Source: Fidelibacterota bacterium | Lineage (GTDB): Bacteria; Fidelibacterota; UBA8477; JABMPR01 | DNA: 53,571 nucleotides | NCBI GenBank assembly: GCA_021734325.1 | Contig: JAIPJF010000023.1 | Location: 1-53,571 of the forward strand | Direction: 5' to 3' | Shown here: positions 44,227-53,571 of the stretch, piece after piece | Numbering within the stretch: position 1 is the first letter of the stretch | Layout of the letters: the number at the start of each line of letters is the position of its first letter | Translations under genes and position numbers: made by a program | The notes under the pieces: model-generated | What the model saw: the letters and a program-made list of their open reading frames with translations, nothing else | Told to the model about the DNA's origin: nothing | Database searches by the model: none

Positions 44227-47200
44227 TTTAGCACCGCAAATTTACCTATGTGTTCACGTCCTGATTCTTCCGATTCTACATGATAAATATACATACCTGC
44301 AGCAATCTCTAAATTTTCATCGGTCAAAAGATTCCAGTGCATGGAGCCATTTGAGGCAATATTATCAACTTCGAGTGTTTTTATCAGTACACCTGAAGAA
44401 GTAAAAATTCGGATCGTGCATTGGGCGGGCAGATGGGTAAACATGATTCTTCTCGGTTGATTGAGATAACGGTTTCGGACCGCCCCCTCCATGGCATTTG
44501 TGCCAACATAGGGATTGGGAACCACCTTAATGCTGTCCATGGTAAACGCTTCCGCGACAACATCCACCACTGTATCTAGCTTGGTGGTAAATCTGATGGT
44601 GTCCGTGCTCCAGAAAGGTCTTTTAAAACCAATTTGATATCTGTCTCCCACACCTGGATAATTTGTTGAATCACCACCGATGAAATCAATGACAAAGGCA
44701 GTCCCTTGCCAGATGCCGGCAGTATCAACACTACCAACCAGAATTTTATCCTGAAATTTATTGAATTTTCTGTCCAGGGTCCATTGAGTGCCTCCATAAT
44801 CCTGAACAACCATATCCATAATCGGGTGATTGCCGGTACTGTCCAGCAAACTGGTGTTGATCACATAAAAATCAAATGTCTCTCCCAGGATATAGCGAAT
44901 GGGGAACAATGGAAGCCAGAGCTCTTTGTCAAATTCATCGTATATGGGAATTGGACTTACCACCTTGCTGGTGTATGCCGATGTGTCTCCGGTAAAAACG
45001 ATCTCATAATCATAGGGGAATAGATTTGTCTCACGTCTTGTCAGTGAAACATTCATGAAGTTCCCATACCCTCCTTCGATCCAACCCGTGGCACGTGGAT
45101 CTGGATCCAGTTTGGGAAGCATCACATCCTGGTTGATCATCAGCTGTACACCATCAAAGGGATCGGAAATGATCGTGGTATCGGATGCCAGGCTCCATGC
45201 AGCCAGAGATTCGTCGTATACCAGGTTCTCAAGTATATAGTTGATGTTCCCCGCCGAATCCACAGCTGATTCGCTCCGCATCTCTATGGTAGTATCCTCT
45301 AATACTTTTGATATTCGGTATCCCGAGGTCATATAGAATGTTGGCAGCTTCTTTTTATTGTAAAGTGTGTCTACAATAAATGTGATCTCGTAGCTTTGAT
45401 TGTCTATGACCTGATCGCGGCCGTAAATCATGGGTTGTATTGTGCCAGTCCCCAGTATTGAATTTTGCGTGGAATCAAGTTCAATCGCAGGAGAATGATA
45501 TCCAGCAGCAGTACTTCTGGGTACCACGATCTGTACATTTTTTCCCACACCCTTGATCTGGTCATAATCATCGATACTGACGACCATATTATTCTCTGAA
45601 GGTGCAATACCAGGAGTGCTTGAATTGTCACCTGGATCCACACCGTAGTCATAGGCGACGAGACCATAGTAGTAGGTCCGGCCATTCTCAACATTATCAT
45701 CTATAAAGAAATGTTTCAGACCCGTGTCACTTCCAAGATTATAGGCTACTCCATTTACCAGTCCAAATTCCGCAAAACCATAGATATCATCAACGAGATC
45801 ACATTGAAAGATTGACTCGAAAAAAATTGGTGTCCCATAGCCATCAGTGATCAATTCCGCATCAGTGAAAAATTTATCTGTCGCTTTATATAATTTATAA
45901 CCTTCAAAATCGTTCTTATTGCCAACAAATGGATCTCGGGTCAGCTTATCTGAAGCATCATCCCAGGACAGGATGACCTGCCCATCTCCAGCGGTAGCAC
46001 TTAATGTCGGCATCTCCGGTGGCTGGGCGAAACGATAATCTGATTCGTAGATCAACTGGACAATTTTCTTTAACTGGAAGAGAGCTGGAGCCGTATAGCC
46101 CGGTGGGTTGATACCAGCTACAGGATCAGAGGAATGAATCTCAGCCATTGAGATTCTCTCGGTTCCCCCCTGCCTGAGATGAAAAGGGCCGGAGGCGAAC
46201 AATTCCACAAGGTTTGATTGATCTCCATAAAAGCCTTTAAGTGTTCCCAGGGATAATGAGTCCCACATGACATCATCATTTCTAAACCACGGTGTCCCGG
46301 ATGGTGCAGGATGCTGATTCACAAGCTCAAATAAAAGGAAAGTGTTTAAGCCGGACATATCAGATTCACTCACATCGGTCAAGGCAAAGTTCGGTTCCGC
46401 ATCACCAAGGGCCAGATCAAAATCCGGTCTGTGGTTGGCCTCACCCTGATCTGGTCCCGGATAATTGATATCCAATGGTCCCAGACCATCCAGCCCCACA
46501 TCATCACCATAGGGTTCATAGGCCTGATAGCGCCCGTCCCCATTCAGATCATCTCCATCCTGCCAGTCCTGATCCTCATCAGCATCCCAATGAGCTTTCA
46601 GCTGTGAGGTGTCCATATCATAAAAATCCAGGAAAGCAGGAAGATTATCAATACCGTCTGTGGGTCCCACAATGGCAAGGGCCACATTATCACGTCGTTC
46701 ATTCACCAGGCCATCGCCATCATTATCCTTGTCATCATAATCAATACCGGGACTTTCCAGATAGGCGAATCCCATGATACCAGCGTATCCATTGTCACCC
46801 ACTCCATCAATATCCCATGAATAGGCCAGGTCCAGCTCCTGGCTGAAGTAACCGATATCGTCATCTGGGCCTTCTCCTCCAATGGCGTTGTCAACCCAGT
46901 ATCCAAAACAGACTTCTGTCAGATCATAATCTGAGATGTTTGCGATATTGTACTCCCAGAATAAGGCATCTCGAGCCTGGGGATTGTTCCATTGAAAGCC
47001 TCTGGTTTCCACGCGAATGCCCAGACCACCCCAGGGATATCCTGCTTGAATGGTAATATCATCACCTATTTCAACACCAGGCCGGGGATAGTAGCGCACC
47101 ATGTCCTTTGGACCCAAATATTCCTGATCGTGGGCATCGTTGACTACAAAATAAGTTTCCAGATCTGCGTACTGTATTCCCCTCCCAAAACGTCCGTCCC

Positions 47201-47759
47201 ATTCATGTGACCATCTCAGACCCTGCCCTGACGGCCAGCCAGCGATAGGCCAGGATAGAGAATCGTCACTCATGGCCGGATATTCACTGGTTTCGTTAAA
47301 ATATCCAAATACTGGATAGAAACCCCACTCAACCAATCCAGCTGAATCTGCATCCATTTCTTCACGATAACTGGTTTGCAGATAATGAAGCACATGCAGA
47401 TTGGGATTGAATTTGATTTCCAGGGTATCTGTTACCGGGATGGTATCAATAGTCAATGGATCAGCATCATCCCGAATATATACCCGGGCACCGACCAGCA
47501 AGCCGACACCATCAAGCATTTTTGTTCCATCACCTTTTGGCCAGATCGATGCGAGATCATCAGGCCAGTTGGATAGTTCCGTAGTATTCTGGAATTTTAA
47601 ATGAACACGATTGCCATCCATGGTGCCTTCGCGTTCAGCCTCTTTGTCCCCTGCCGGATCATTTGGACCTTGATAAAAGCCCTGGCCGAATGTGAGTACA
47701 GCCATAGCTGTCAAGGCCATTAGAACGACAGTAAATCTGAGATATTTTTTCATTTTCAT
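44223..47759 (-). CDS. Giant secreted protein with calcium-type loops, FN3-like domain and sorting-like end
   Basis: 1178 residues. Signal peptide about 1-25 (hydrophobic VLMALTAMAVLTFGQ). A large beta-rich N-terminal part contains Asp-rich loops (DDKDNDGDGLVNER, then DLNGDGRYQAYEPYGDDVG). A fibronectin-III-like domain lies near 620-740 (GQVILSWDDASD, then FEGYKLYKA, then TYYYGLVAYD). The final about 90 residues resemble a variant sorting domain (VVPNPYVGTN, IRIFTSSGVLIKTL, AAGMYIYHVES, ending KFAVLK). Proteins of this type commonly sit with TonB receptors and PorV proteins in Marinimicrobia-like genomes and are of unknown function. The start follows the TonB receptor stop by one base. A role as a large surface scaffold or glycan-binding protein is inference. 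Confidence 0.75.
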   Translation of the reverse strand: MKMKKYLRFTVVLMALTAMAVLTFGQGFYQGPNDPAGDKEAEREGTMDGNRVHLKFQNTTELSNWPDDLASIWPKGDGTKMLDGVGLLVGARVYIRDDADPLTIDTIPVTDTLEIKFNPNLHVLHYLQTSYREEMDADSAGLVEWGFYPVFGYFNETSEYPAMSDDSLSWPIAGWPSGQGLRWSHEWDGRFGRGIQYADLETYFVVNDAHDQEYLGPKDMVRYYPRPGVEIGDDITIQAGYPWGGLGIRVETRGFQWNNPQARDALFWEYNIANISDYDLTEVCFGYWVDNAIGGEGPDDDIGYFSQELDLAYSWDIDGVGDNGYAGIMGFAYLESPGIDYDDKDNDGDGLVNERRDNVALAIVGPTDGIDNLPAFLDFYDMDTSQLKAHWDADEDQDWQDGDDLNGDGRYQAYEPYGDDVGLDGLGPLDINYPGPDQGEANHRPDFDLALGDAEPNFALTDVSESDMSGLNTFLLFELVNQHPAPSGTPWFRNDDVMWDSLSLGTLKGFYGDQSNLVELFASGPFHLRQGGTERISMAEIHSSDPVAGINPPGYTAPALFQLKKIVQLIYESDYRFAQPPEMPTLSATAGDGQVILSWDDASDKLTRDPFVGNKNDFEGYKLYKATDKFFTDAELITDGYGTPIFFESIFQCDLVDDIYGFAEFGLVNGVAYNLGSDTGLKHFFIDDNVENGRTYYYGLVAYDYGVDPGDNSSTPGIAPSENNMVVSIDDYDQIKGVGKNVQIVVPRSTAAGYHSPAIELDSTQNSILGTGTIQPMIYGRDQVIDNQSYEITFIVDTLYNKKKLPTFYMTSGYRISKVLEDTTIEMRSESAVDSAGNINYILENLVYDESLAAWSLASDTTIISDPFDGVQLMINQDVMLPKLDPDPRATGWIEGGYGNFMNVSLTRRETNLFPYDYEIVFTGDTSAYTSKVVSPIPIYDEFDKELWLPLFPIRYILGETFDFYVINTSLLDSTGNHPIMDMVVQDYGGTQWTLDRKFNKFQDKILVGSVDTAGIWQGTAFVIDFIGGDSTNYPGVGDRYQIGFKRPFWSTDTIRFTTKLDTVVDVVAEAFTMDSIKVVPNPYVGTNAMEGAVRNRYLNQPRRIMFTHLPAQCTIRIFTSSGVLIKTLEVDNIASNGSMHWNLLTDENLEIAAGMYIYHVESEESGREHIGKFAVLK

Positions 47760-47760
47760 T

Positions 47761-50619
47761 CTATATATCTACTTCCAAACCGATTTTTATTTGACGAGGG
47801 GTGCTAAACATGGATGGGTTCTTATACCGATCCTCGTATTCATTAAAGTTGCTCCGATGACTGGCCAGGTCAGAATCTCTCACGATTGCTGTATACGCTC
47901 TTCCAGTTGCACCATTTACGGCGACCTCATTATAGCGATCCAGTAAATTGTATACTGAGATATTCACCCGGGAGTTAAATCCCAATACCTGAGGAATTTG
48001 AATATATGCAGTAAGATCTACATGATAACTTGCTGACCGATATTCATTGTTGGGTGCGAGGTTAATCCTGGCCAGAGGACTCTCGCTTTGCGGAGAAAAG
48101 GTATAGGTAGTACCGGAATTATAATATCCGGTCAAATGAGCACCATAATAGGATGCGGAATAGCCGATTGATAGATTGAAAGTGTGTCTCTGATCCCAGC
48201 TCATGGCGATCATTCGATTCACTTCATCCACACTGGAGCCAGCCCGATTGAAGGTCTGTAAAGGATTGTCCGAATTTCCCTTGGTATACTGGAGGGTATA
48301 ATTCAGATTGGTCCTCAATCCACCAACTCCGTAATCCAGCTTTAATTCAAGTCCACGAACATTTCCATAATCCTTATTCGTATACAAGCCATAGCGGATC
48401 TGATTATAGGTACTGACGACAGCTGTACTTAAAAGATCATAGATATCGCGGTAATACAGATTTATTTCCAGTCCCAGTTGAGGAGTCAGCTCCTGCCATA
48501 AACCGATTTCATAGCTGACCGTCTTTTGAGCATTCAAACCAAGGGAGTCTGCACCAAGATTCGCGTTTCCCATGGTCGTCCCAAAATCAGAGGGGCCAAC
48601 AAGAAAAGCATCGTTGCTGTACATGGCATAGTAGGCCGGCATCTGGAAGAAATGTCCATAGCTGAAGTGGAGCACAGCCCGATTCCCAAGTTGATAGGCC
48701 AGGCCAAATCGGGGACTCACCTGATTGACTGTTTTTGATTTTAAATAGGTGGACATCCTGGTTTCATCGAGCACAATATTACTATCTGCATCGTACAGTG
48801 GATTCCCGGCTGAATCCTTTAATGCATAAATTGAGGAGTTCGCTGGATTCCTCCTCTGGCTTGGGTACACCGTGTTTGCATCAAAGCTGTCAAAACGCAA
48901 ACCGAGATTGATGACCATTTCATTGAATTCCATTTTATCCTGGAGATAAAATGACTTTTCAACCGGTGATTTTTTATAAATGTCTGCATATATCGTGTTA
49001 TTCCCCAGGACACGCGGACGATAGATGTTCTCATTGTCGCCACCGGCATTTTGATTCTGAATCAATTGATATTCATTGTAAATATCATGATTTGACATCT
49101 GAAAACCGGTTTTGAAGCTATGGCGGTTATTTGCCTGCCATGTCATATCAAATTTTAAATTTTTTGTATTCGTTTCTCTGATGGTATGATCTTTTGCCTG
49201 TCCACCTGTAAAGAATCCCGGTCCGTAGGTATTTGCATAGAGATCATTCACATAGGACCAGACAGTATCACCCTTTGCATACCAGGTACCCTGATAATTC
49301 ATCACTGCATCAGCAATAAAGTGGTCTTCAGGATCTTCAAATAAATAGCTCCCGTAATAATTGTCTGTCTGACTCAGCTTCAGATCATAGAACAATTTGT
49401 TGGTCAGCATGTGGTTGAATTGAAAGGTGTAAAATTCCGTGTGAGCCTGCTCCTTTATGGCACCGTCCGGATTATACTTGTAGGTATGATTGTAACCCTG
49501 CCATTGGTCATCATTCTTGTTGTACATAAATGAGGACCGCATTTTCGGTCCTAACTTGAATGAGAGTTTCACCATCAGGGATGTATTTTCGCTGGAGTTC
49601 ATAGAAACATAGGTACTATCCCCTGTATCCTCTGTTATCCAGTCACCAGGATCAGAGCCCAGGCGATAATTACTCTCATCCCAGACATTAAAATGCCTGA
49701 TCCCGTTCAAGTGTCCTGCAGTTACCTGGTTACGGTAATTGACAAAGAATCCAATCCGATCACCCAGAATCGGACCGCTGATCATGAACTTGTTGTCATA
49801 ATTTGTGTTCAGGTTGAAATGATCATCTTCATTATCAGTAAAACCAAAAGGCTCCAGCGCTAGGAAAATGCTGTCCTCTCCCTGATATTCATTGTTGGTA
49901 AAATACGTGGCAATTGAGCTTGAGACACTCATATGAAATTCAGGTGAGCCGTCCTTGGTTACGGCATTTACAATACCGCTCATGGCCTTGCCATACTCTG
50001 CATTAAAAGTACCGGTGATCACCTCCAGATCCTGTACAGCCTCCGTCTCAATGCTCACTACGGCATTGTTTCCACCGTAAACTTCATCAACTTGAATCCC
50101 ATCAATGAGATAACTTACTTCACCACTTCTTCCACCCCTGAAGTGACCGGCAACAACACCGGCCTGCATTCCTACAACTGCACCAATATTTTCAACAGGA
50201 AGGACGGCGATATCATCAGCAGAAATATTCTTTACCGTGCTGGTTTGATCTTTCTTTGTGGAAATTTTGCTGGCTGTGACAATCACTTCAGATCCTTCCA
50301 GCGTAGATGTATTCAAACTGGCATCAGCATAGGTCGTGCGATTGGTCGACACGCGAACATCTTCAAGCACATTGATTTCATAACCGATCATGGAGAATTT
50401 TAAAGTATAGCTCCCCGGTCGAATATTGATAAGGTTATAATAACCATCCAAATCAGAGATGGCTCCCTGGCTTGTACCCTCAAGGATGACATTGACCCCG
50501 ATCAGGGGCTCTCCATTACCGCCATCCACAATTTTACCGGCTATTTTTCCTGTTGTCTGGCCATAGAGACCAGCTAGGGTGAGGCAGAAAATTACAAGTG
50601 TCGTTTTGAATTTATTCAT
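47761..50619 (-). CDS. TonB-dependent outer-membrane receptor, SusC-like
   Basis: 952 residues. Signal peptide about 1-20. A carboxypeptidase-regulatory-like domain follows (GKIAGKIVDGGNGEPLIGVN, then DLDGYYNLINIRPGSY, about 22-105). The plug domain spans about 110-230 (DDIAVLPVENIGAVVGMQAG, then RGGRSGEVSYLIDGIQVDEV and AEYGKAMSGIVNAVTKDG). The barrel runs to the end, with Tyr/Asn-rich strands and a final IKIGLEVDI strand. It imports a ligand across the outer membrane with energy from TonB. From context the ligand is probably a beta-glucan oligosaccharide. No SusD homologue is next to it, unlike Bacteroidota loci, so it may differ in capture mechanism. A strong hairpin lies between it and the upstream gene. 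Confidence 0.93.
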   Translation of the reverse strand: MNKFKTTLVIFCLTLAGLYGQTTGKIAGKIVDGGNGEPLIGVNVILEGTSQGAISDLDGYYNLINIRPGSYTLKFSMIGYEINVLEDVRVSTNRTTYADASLNTSTLEGSEVIVTASKISTKKDQTSTVKNISADDIAVLPVENIGAVVGMQAGVVAGHFRGGRSGEVSYLIDGIQVDEVYGGNNAVVSIETEAVQDLEVITGTFNAEYGKAMSGIVNAVTKDGSPEFHMSVSSSIATYFTNNEYQGEDSIFLALEPFGFTDNEDDHFNLNTNYDNKFMISGPILGDRIGFFVNYRNQVTAGHLNGIRHFNVWDESNYRLGSDPGDWITEDTGDSTYVSMNSSENTSLMVKLSFKLGPKMRSSFMYNKNDDQWQGYNHTYKYNPDGAIKEQAHTEFYTFQFNHMLTNKLFYDLKLSQTDNYYGSYLFEDPEDHFIADAVMNYQGTWYAKGDTVWSYVNDLYANTYGPGFFTGGQAKDHTIRETNTKNLKFDMTWQANNRHSFKTGFQMSNHDIYNEYQLIQNQNAGGDNENIYRPRVLGNNTIYADIYKKSPVEKSFYLQDKMEFNEMVINLGLRFDSFDANTVYPSQRRNPANSSIYALKDSAGNPLYDADSNIVLDETRMSTYLKSKTVNQVSPRFGLAYQLGNRAVLHFSYGHFFQMPAYYAMYSNDAFLVGPSDFGTTMGNANLGADSLGLNAQKTVSYEIGLWQELTPQLGLEINLYYRDIYDLLSTAVVSTYNQIRYGLYTNKDYGNVRGLELKLDYGVGGLRTNLNYTLQYTKGNSDNPLQTFNRAGSSVDEVNRMIAMSWDQRHTFNLSIGYSASYYGAHLTGYYNSGTTYTFSPQSESPLARINLAPNNEYRSASYHVDLTAYIQIPQVLGFNSRVNISVYNLLDRYNEVAVNGATGRAYTAIVRDSDLASHRSNFNEYEDRYKNPSMFSTPRQIKIGLEVDI

Positions 50620-50666
50620 AGCTTACTTTTCGCGTGTTCCCCAATCATTCGTGAGCACATAAGGAG

Positions 50667-50709
50667 GGCTGGCCCATGTGGATTTTATCAATACCACATG
50701 GGTCCAGCC
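50667..50709 (-). other. Intercistronic hairpin between binding protein and TonB receptor
   Basis: A 15-base-pair stem (GGCTGGCCCATGTGG with its complement, one bulged base) around a 12-base AT-rich loop in the 104-base gap. On the minus strand no T-run follows, so it is not a standard terminator. It could act in mRNA processing, stability or attenuation, letting the two genes be expressed at different levels. Confidence 0.6.
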
Positions 50710-50723
50710 AGTGTGCATGCTAA

Positions 50724-53570
50724 CTATTTAAGCAGTGTTACTTTTGTGACCGCTGTACCTGACGCTCTGGAGACAACAATGAAGTAAATCCCTGTGCCAG
50801 CCTGATGACCATAACTGTTACGACCATTCCACTCAACACTATAGTGTCCAGGTGAGTGATGGGTCTCAACAAGGGAGGTCACATGCTGCCCCAGCATATT
50901 CACAACATCAATCTTCACATTTTCATGGGCAGGAATATCATACTGTATCGTCACATCCGGATTGAATGGATTCGGGAATGCATTCAAAGCAAACTCCTTG
51001 GGTAGCATTAATTCCTCGTCATTCGCGAGCGATCCAGACCCTGAGCATGAACCAAACCAATTGGTATCAAGTTCCATGCTTGTGGTTGTATCAATGGGCA
51101 TAATCAGTCGGCGAACAGCTAGACCGACTCCTGGATCGAGAACCGCGCAAGCTTGATCGCTCATATCCTCGAAAGTTGTGCCATAGCCGAACAAGTAGTC
51201 AAGGGTATCTCTTGACTCAGCTGTGATCGAAGCACTCCAGATACCACTTGTTGCGGTCTCGGCCAGCATGACTGGTGAGATGTAATCCCAGCCATTAAAA
51301 TTACCAAAAACGTAGGGTGTATTGGTGCTTGGATTAAAGCCTGTCTCCTGAGTCATATCCACGCTCACCGTCACTTCAATATCATGCTTCGGCGAACAGG
51401 GGTAACAGCTTGAGAAGCAAACTGCCGGGAGTACGAGATCAATATCTGTGTTGAGGACACGATCGTTGTATTGATTTCCTCCGCAACCTTCTGCTGCCAG
51501 TTGGTCGCCATCTTCCCAATTACCTCCCCAGTTGCCATCGCCCGGTCCATTTCTGAATTTCCAGAAAAAGTCTGCGCCGGGAAGGATATCGGTCAGGGTT
51601 AATTCCCAGATGTCATCACCATCGGAATCATCCATGACAAGACCTGCTTCACCAAGACCGCCACCGGCCATATAGACACCGGCTAGATCTGTTTCCACAT
51701 CCATCATATTGACCTTGAAGGTAACAGAGACATAATCCAGAATTTCACAAGTTCCATCATCAGAACATTGACCGAAACATGTCGTAATGGTCGTATCATT
51801 CACACCGAGATCAAAATGGCGATCGCTATACTCACCCCATGCACAATCCTGGCCTACGATGTTCTCCTTCTGTGACCAATTGGTATTGGCCCCATTGATA
51901 AAGGTATATTTTTCGCTGGCGTAATTTTTGAACCACCTGGAATGGGTATAGACATTATCATTGGCAACTCTATCGGGAGCCACACCATCATCCAACATTG
52001 GGTTATCGCCAGGAAGACCAAACACGCCCGCTGCGATATGAACACCTTCTTCACTCACAATTTCCTGTTCCATGTTTACTTCAAAGGTGACCCAGGCAAC
52101 ATCATCCTCCATCAGGCAGCTTCCGTCATCGACGGTAGCATCCGGGTTGTAGGTATAGCTCTCAGGATTGGTACAGCCGAGGACATCATCCGAATAGAAG
52201 GCTGTCATCTTGTCAAACCAGATGGCACCATCTACAATATCATTTGCAACCGTGGTACCCCAATCCCCGACAAGGACGAATTCAAAGCCAAACCCAACGA
52301 TCTTGTCCAGGTCCAGCTGATTATTTCCAGCCACACCGGCCCAGCCAGTGCGAACAAATCCTTCAGTATATTCTACAACAGCGCTACTTGCAGTTTTTTG
52401 CAGAGGAATTCGAATCTCAGCCCAGCCACTGTCAGGAGCATCAAAGATTCTGTCAGCTTCAATAAATGAGTAGTAATATTCACTGCCAGCCTTGGTCCAA
52501 TTGGCGGGATTGGAATCCTCACTGCTTTCCATGAGGGTCACTCTAAGTGCCATGGAATTTGGCACAGATGCAGCCTGATAGTTGCGGAAGAAAACAGAGA
52601 GATAGTTTCTACCAGAAAGGTCTATATAGGCATCACTTACATGCGACAGGGCGACAAAACCACCCCACCCCAGGTCATTCGCAACACTATATGCGAACTG
52701 GGTTGCACCCACTCCATCGTATGCATTTACTTCTGATACCAGCGCAGAGGATAAGGCATTATTGACATCATCCTCAGAATCGATAAGGAGCTGCCAGAAA
52801 TCACTGGCGCCAATAGCTATATCGCCGGCATTTTCAAAACCATTGAGTACAACGTCATCAGGTCTTACCCAGGGTGTGCCCCAGAAATACAGGTTGTCGA
52901 CATAAACATCACCATCTCCGACAAATTTGTACTGGTGAATATCGTTCAATGTCAATCCCTGGTCGAGATATTCTTTCAATGGGATATCAACACTCACCCA
53001 TTTTGCAGTTTTAATGTCCAGGACGGAACTTCTCTCTCCCGAACTCAAGCTGATCAGATAGAGTTCCAATTGAGTCGCGTTTGCTGTCCAGAAATCAATA
53101 TGGAGGAAACCCAGTCCGGAGAAGTCATTCCCGACGCCTCCATCTGTGCTGCCGATATTGATCCCCTGATAATTCAATCCACTCAGGAGGATTGTATTAT
53201 TCCCCTCAAGTGTGATTTCCGAGAATACGGTTGCCTGACCCCAGTTTGGATTCAAATTCGTTCCAGCGATGTCAGTATAGGCATCACTATAAACGGACAC
53301 GACACCGGCAGCATCCTGTGTCGGTGTGGGTGCAGCAACAACGGGCTCAAGAGCTGTAACACCTTTAATGAAATAGATATTATCGGCATAAAAGTCACCA
53401 TTGCCATCAAACTTGAATTGATGAACAAGGTCAGCCAGCAGACCGAGATCAGTGAAATATGACATGGGAATATTGAGACTTGTCCATACACCAAGCTCGG
53501 TCGGAAGGATATATTTCACTTCCGTGCCATCAGTGCTGATCAGGTATATATTCAAGTCAGTAGAGTTCAC
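50724..53570 (-). CDS. Surface glycan-binding-like protein with beta-sandwich modules and sorting domain (N-terminus outside window)
   Basis: At least 948 residues; the 5' end is beyond the window. Visible are the end of one carbohydrate-binding-like jelly-roll module, a second copy at about 75-232 (APTPTQDAAGVVSVYSDAYT, ending YKFVGDGDVYVDNLYFWG) and a third, longer module (235-455). A GCTNPESYTYNPDATVDDGS module follows. Then come three E-set/starch-binding-like modules that begin VTFEVNM, VTFKVNM and VTVSVDM, and a sorting domain (ALNAFPNPFNPDVTIQYDI, ending VTLLK). No catalytic residues were seen. The repeated VSVYSDAYTD-type module is known from laminarin- and other beta-glucan-directed proteins. 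It is the first visible gene of the operon, probably binding glucan at the surface in the role a SusD or SGBP would have. Confidence 0.78.
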   Translation of the reverse strand: MNSTDLNIYLISTDGTEVKYILPTELGVWTSLNIPMSYFTDLGLLADLVHQFKFDGNGDFYADNIYFIKGVTALEPVVAAPTPTQDAAGVVSVYSDAYTDIAGTNLNPNWGQATVFSEITLEGNNTILLSGLNYQGINIGSTDGGVGNDFSGLGFLHIDFWTANATQLELYLISLSSGERSSVLDIKTAKWVSVDIPLKEYLDQGLTLNDIHQYKFVGDGDVYVDNLYFWGTPWVRPDDVVLNGFENAGDIAIGASDFWQLLIDSEDDVNNALSSALVSEVNAYDGVGATQFAYSVANDLGWGGFVALSHVSDAYIDLSGRNYLSVFFRNYQAASVPNSMALRVTLMESSEDSNPANWTKAGSEYYYSFIEADRIFDAPDSGWAEIRIPLQKTASSAVVEYTEGFVRTGWAGVAGNNQLDLDKIVGFGFEFVLVGDWGTTVANDIVDGAIWFDKMTAFYSDDVLGCTNPESYTYNPDATVDDGSCLMEDDVAWVTFEVNMEQEIVSEEGVHIAAGVFGLPGDNPMLDDGVAPDRVANDNVYTHSRWFKNYASEKYTFINGANTNWSQKENIVGQDCAWGEYSDRHFDLGVNDTTITTCFGQCSDDGTCEILDYVSVTFKVNMMDVETDLAGVYMAGGGLGEAGLVMDDSDGDDIWELTLTDILPGADFFWKFRNGPGDGNWGGNWEDGDQLAAEGCGGNQYNDRVLNTDIDLVLPAVCFSSCYPCSPKHDIEVTVSVDMTQETGFNPSTNTPYVFGNFNGWDYISPVMLAETATSGIWSASITAESRDTLDYLFGYGTTFEDMSDQACAVLDPGVGLAVRRLIMPIDTTTSMELDTNWFGSCSGSGSLANDEELMLPKEFALNAFPNPFNPDVTIQYDIPAHENVKIDVVNMLGQHVTSLVETHHSPGHYSVEWNGRNSYGHQAGTGIYFIVVSRASGTAVTKVTLLK

Positions 53571-53571
53571 A

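Noticed and set aside
46475..46777. Histidine/proline-rich 100-residue plus-strand frame
   Set aside because: Antisense to Asp-codon-rich (gat/gac) calcium-loop coding sequence in 44223..47759. The His richness is the complement of those codons.
51942..52469. 175-residue plus-strand open frame
   Set aside because: Antisense to the glycan-binding-like protein, no start signals.
1..53571. CRISPR arrays, tRNA or rRNA genes, IS elements, integrases
   Set aside because: Read by eye on both strands; no regular spacer-repeat array, no cloverleaf or rRNA core sequence and no transposase-like protein was noticed. A covariance-model scan was not possible here.

Overview
The window reads like a chromosomal segment from an uncultured Gram-negative bacterium of the FCB superphylum, most likely Candidatus Neomarinimicrobiota (Marinimicrobia/SAR406) or a close relative. 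This is inferred from several traits. Many secreted proteins end in a type IX-like sorting domain with a YPNPFNP core. There is a PorV/PorQ-family protein, 'GCTD..A.NY...A..DDGSC' modules, a TonB-dependent receptor with a carboxypeptidase-regulatory-like N-terminus, and a lichenase of the circularly permuted Fibrobacter type. No rRNA, tRNA, IS element, integrase or CRISPR array was recognised.

Left part (1-19714). The C-terminal end of a PilX-like protein (1-86) and a decayed receiver-domain fragment (229-312) precede a 7TM hybrid histidine kinase (423-3791). Next comes a five-gene minus-strand operon (16771 to 3940) for large secreted DUF11-repeat proteins and a separate outer-membrane beta-barrel. 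Divergent from it, on the plus strand, are a PilX-like membrane protein (17346), a secreted two-repeat protein (18292) and a small YfiM-like envelope protein (19235).

Middle part (20025-33587). This is a signalling block. A minus-strand operon carries two very large hybrid histidine kinases and a sigma-54 activator of the NtrC class with an intact GAFSGA loop. It is followed by a secreted sorting-domain protein, a plus-strand NtrC paralogue whose GAFTGA loop is destroyed, a stand-alone receiver protein and a DUF1761 membrane protein.

Right part (33851-53570). A large secreted hydrolase-like protein is followed by an eight-gene minus-strand beta-glucan utilisation operon. In order of transcription this holds a glycan-binding-like surface protein, a TonB-dependent receptor, a giant secreted protein, a PorV/PorQ protein, a SurA-like lipoprotein, a GH16 laminarinase-like lipoprotein, a circularly permuted GH16 lichenase and a GH5-CBM6 glucanase. 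No SusD homologue is visible.

Main discovery. Five promoters between 16.9 and 32.6 kb share one architecture that the gene calls alone do not reveal. Each has a sigma-54-type -24/-12 element TGGCAY-N5-TTGA (one CGGCAT). Each also has, starting 111-113 bp upstream of the -24 box, two copies of a split direct repeat NTGYA-N4-NTGCA spaced 21-23 bp apart. They drive the DUF11/barrel operon, the PilX-like operon, the YfiM-like gene, the sorting-domain protein at 29227 and the stand-alone receiver at 32593. The intact NtrC activator and its two kinases lie in the middle of this set, and the GAFTGA-less paralogue is a candidate antagonist for the same sites. I infer a local sigma-54 regulon controlling cell-surface structures.
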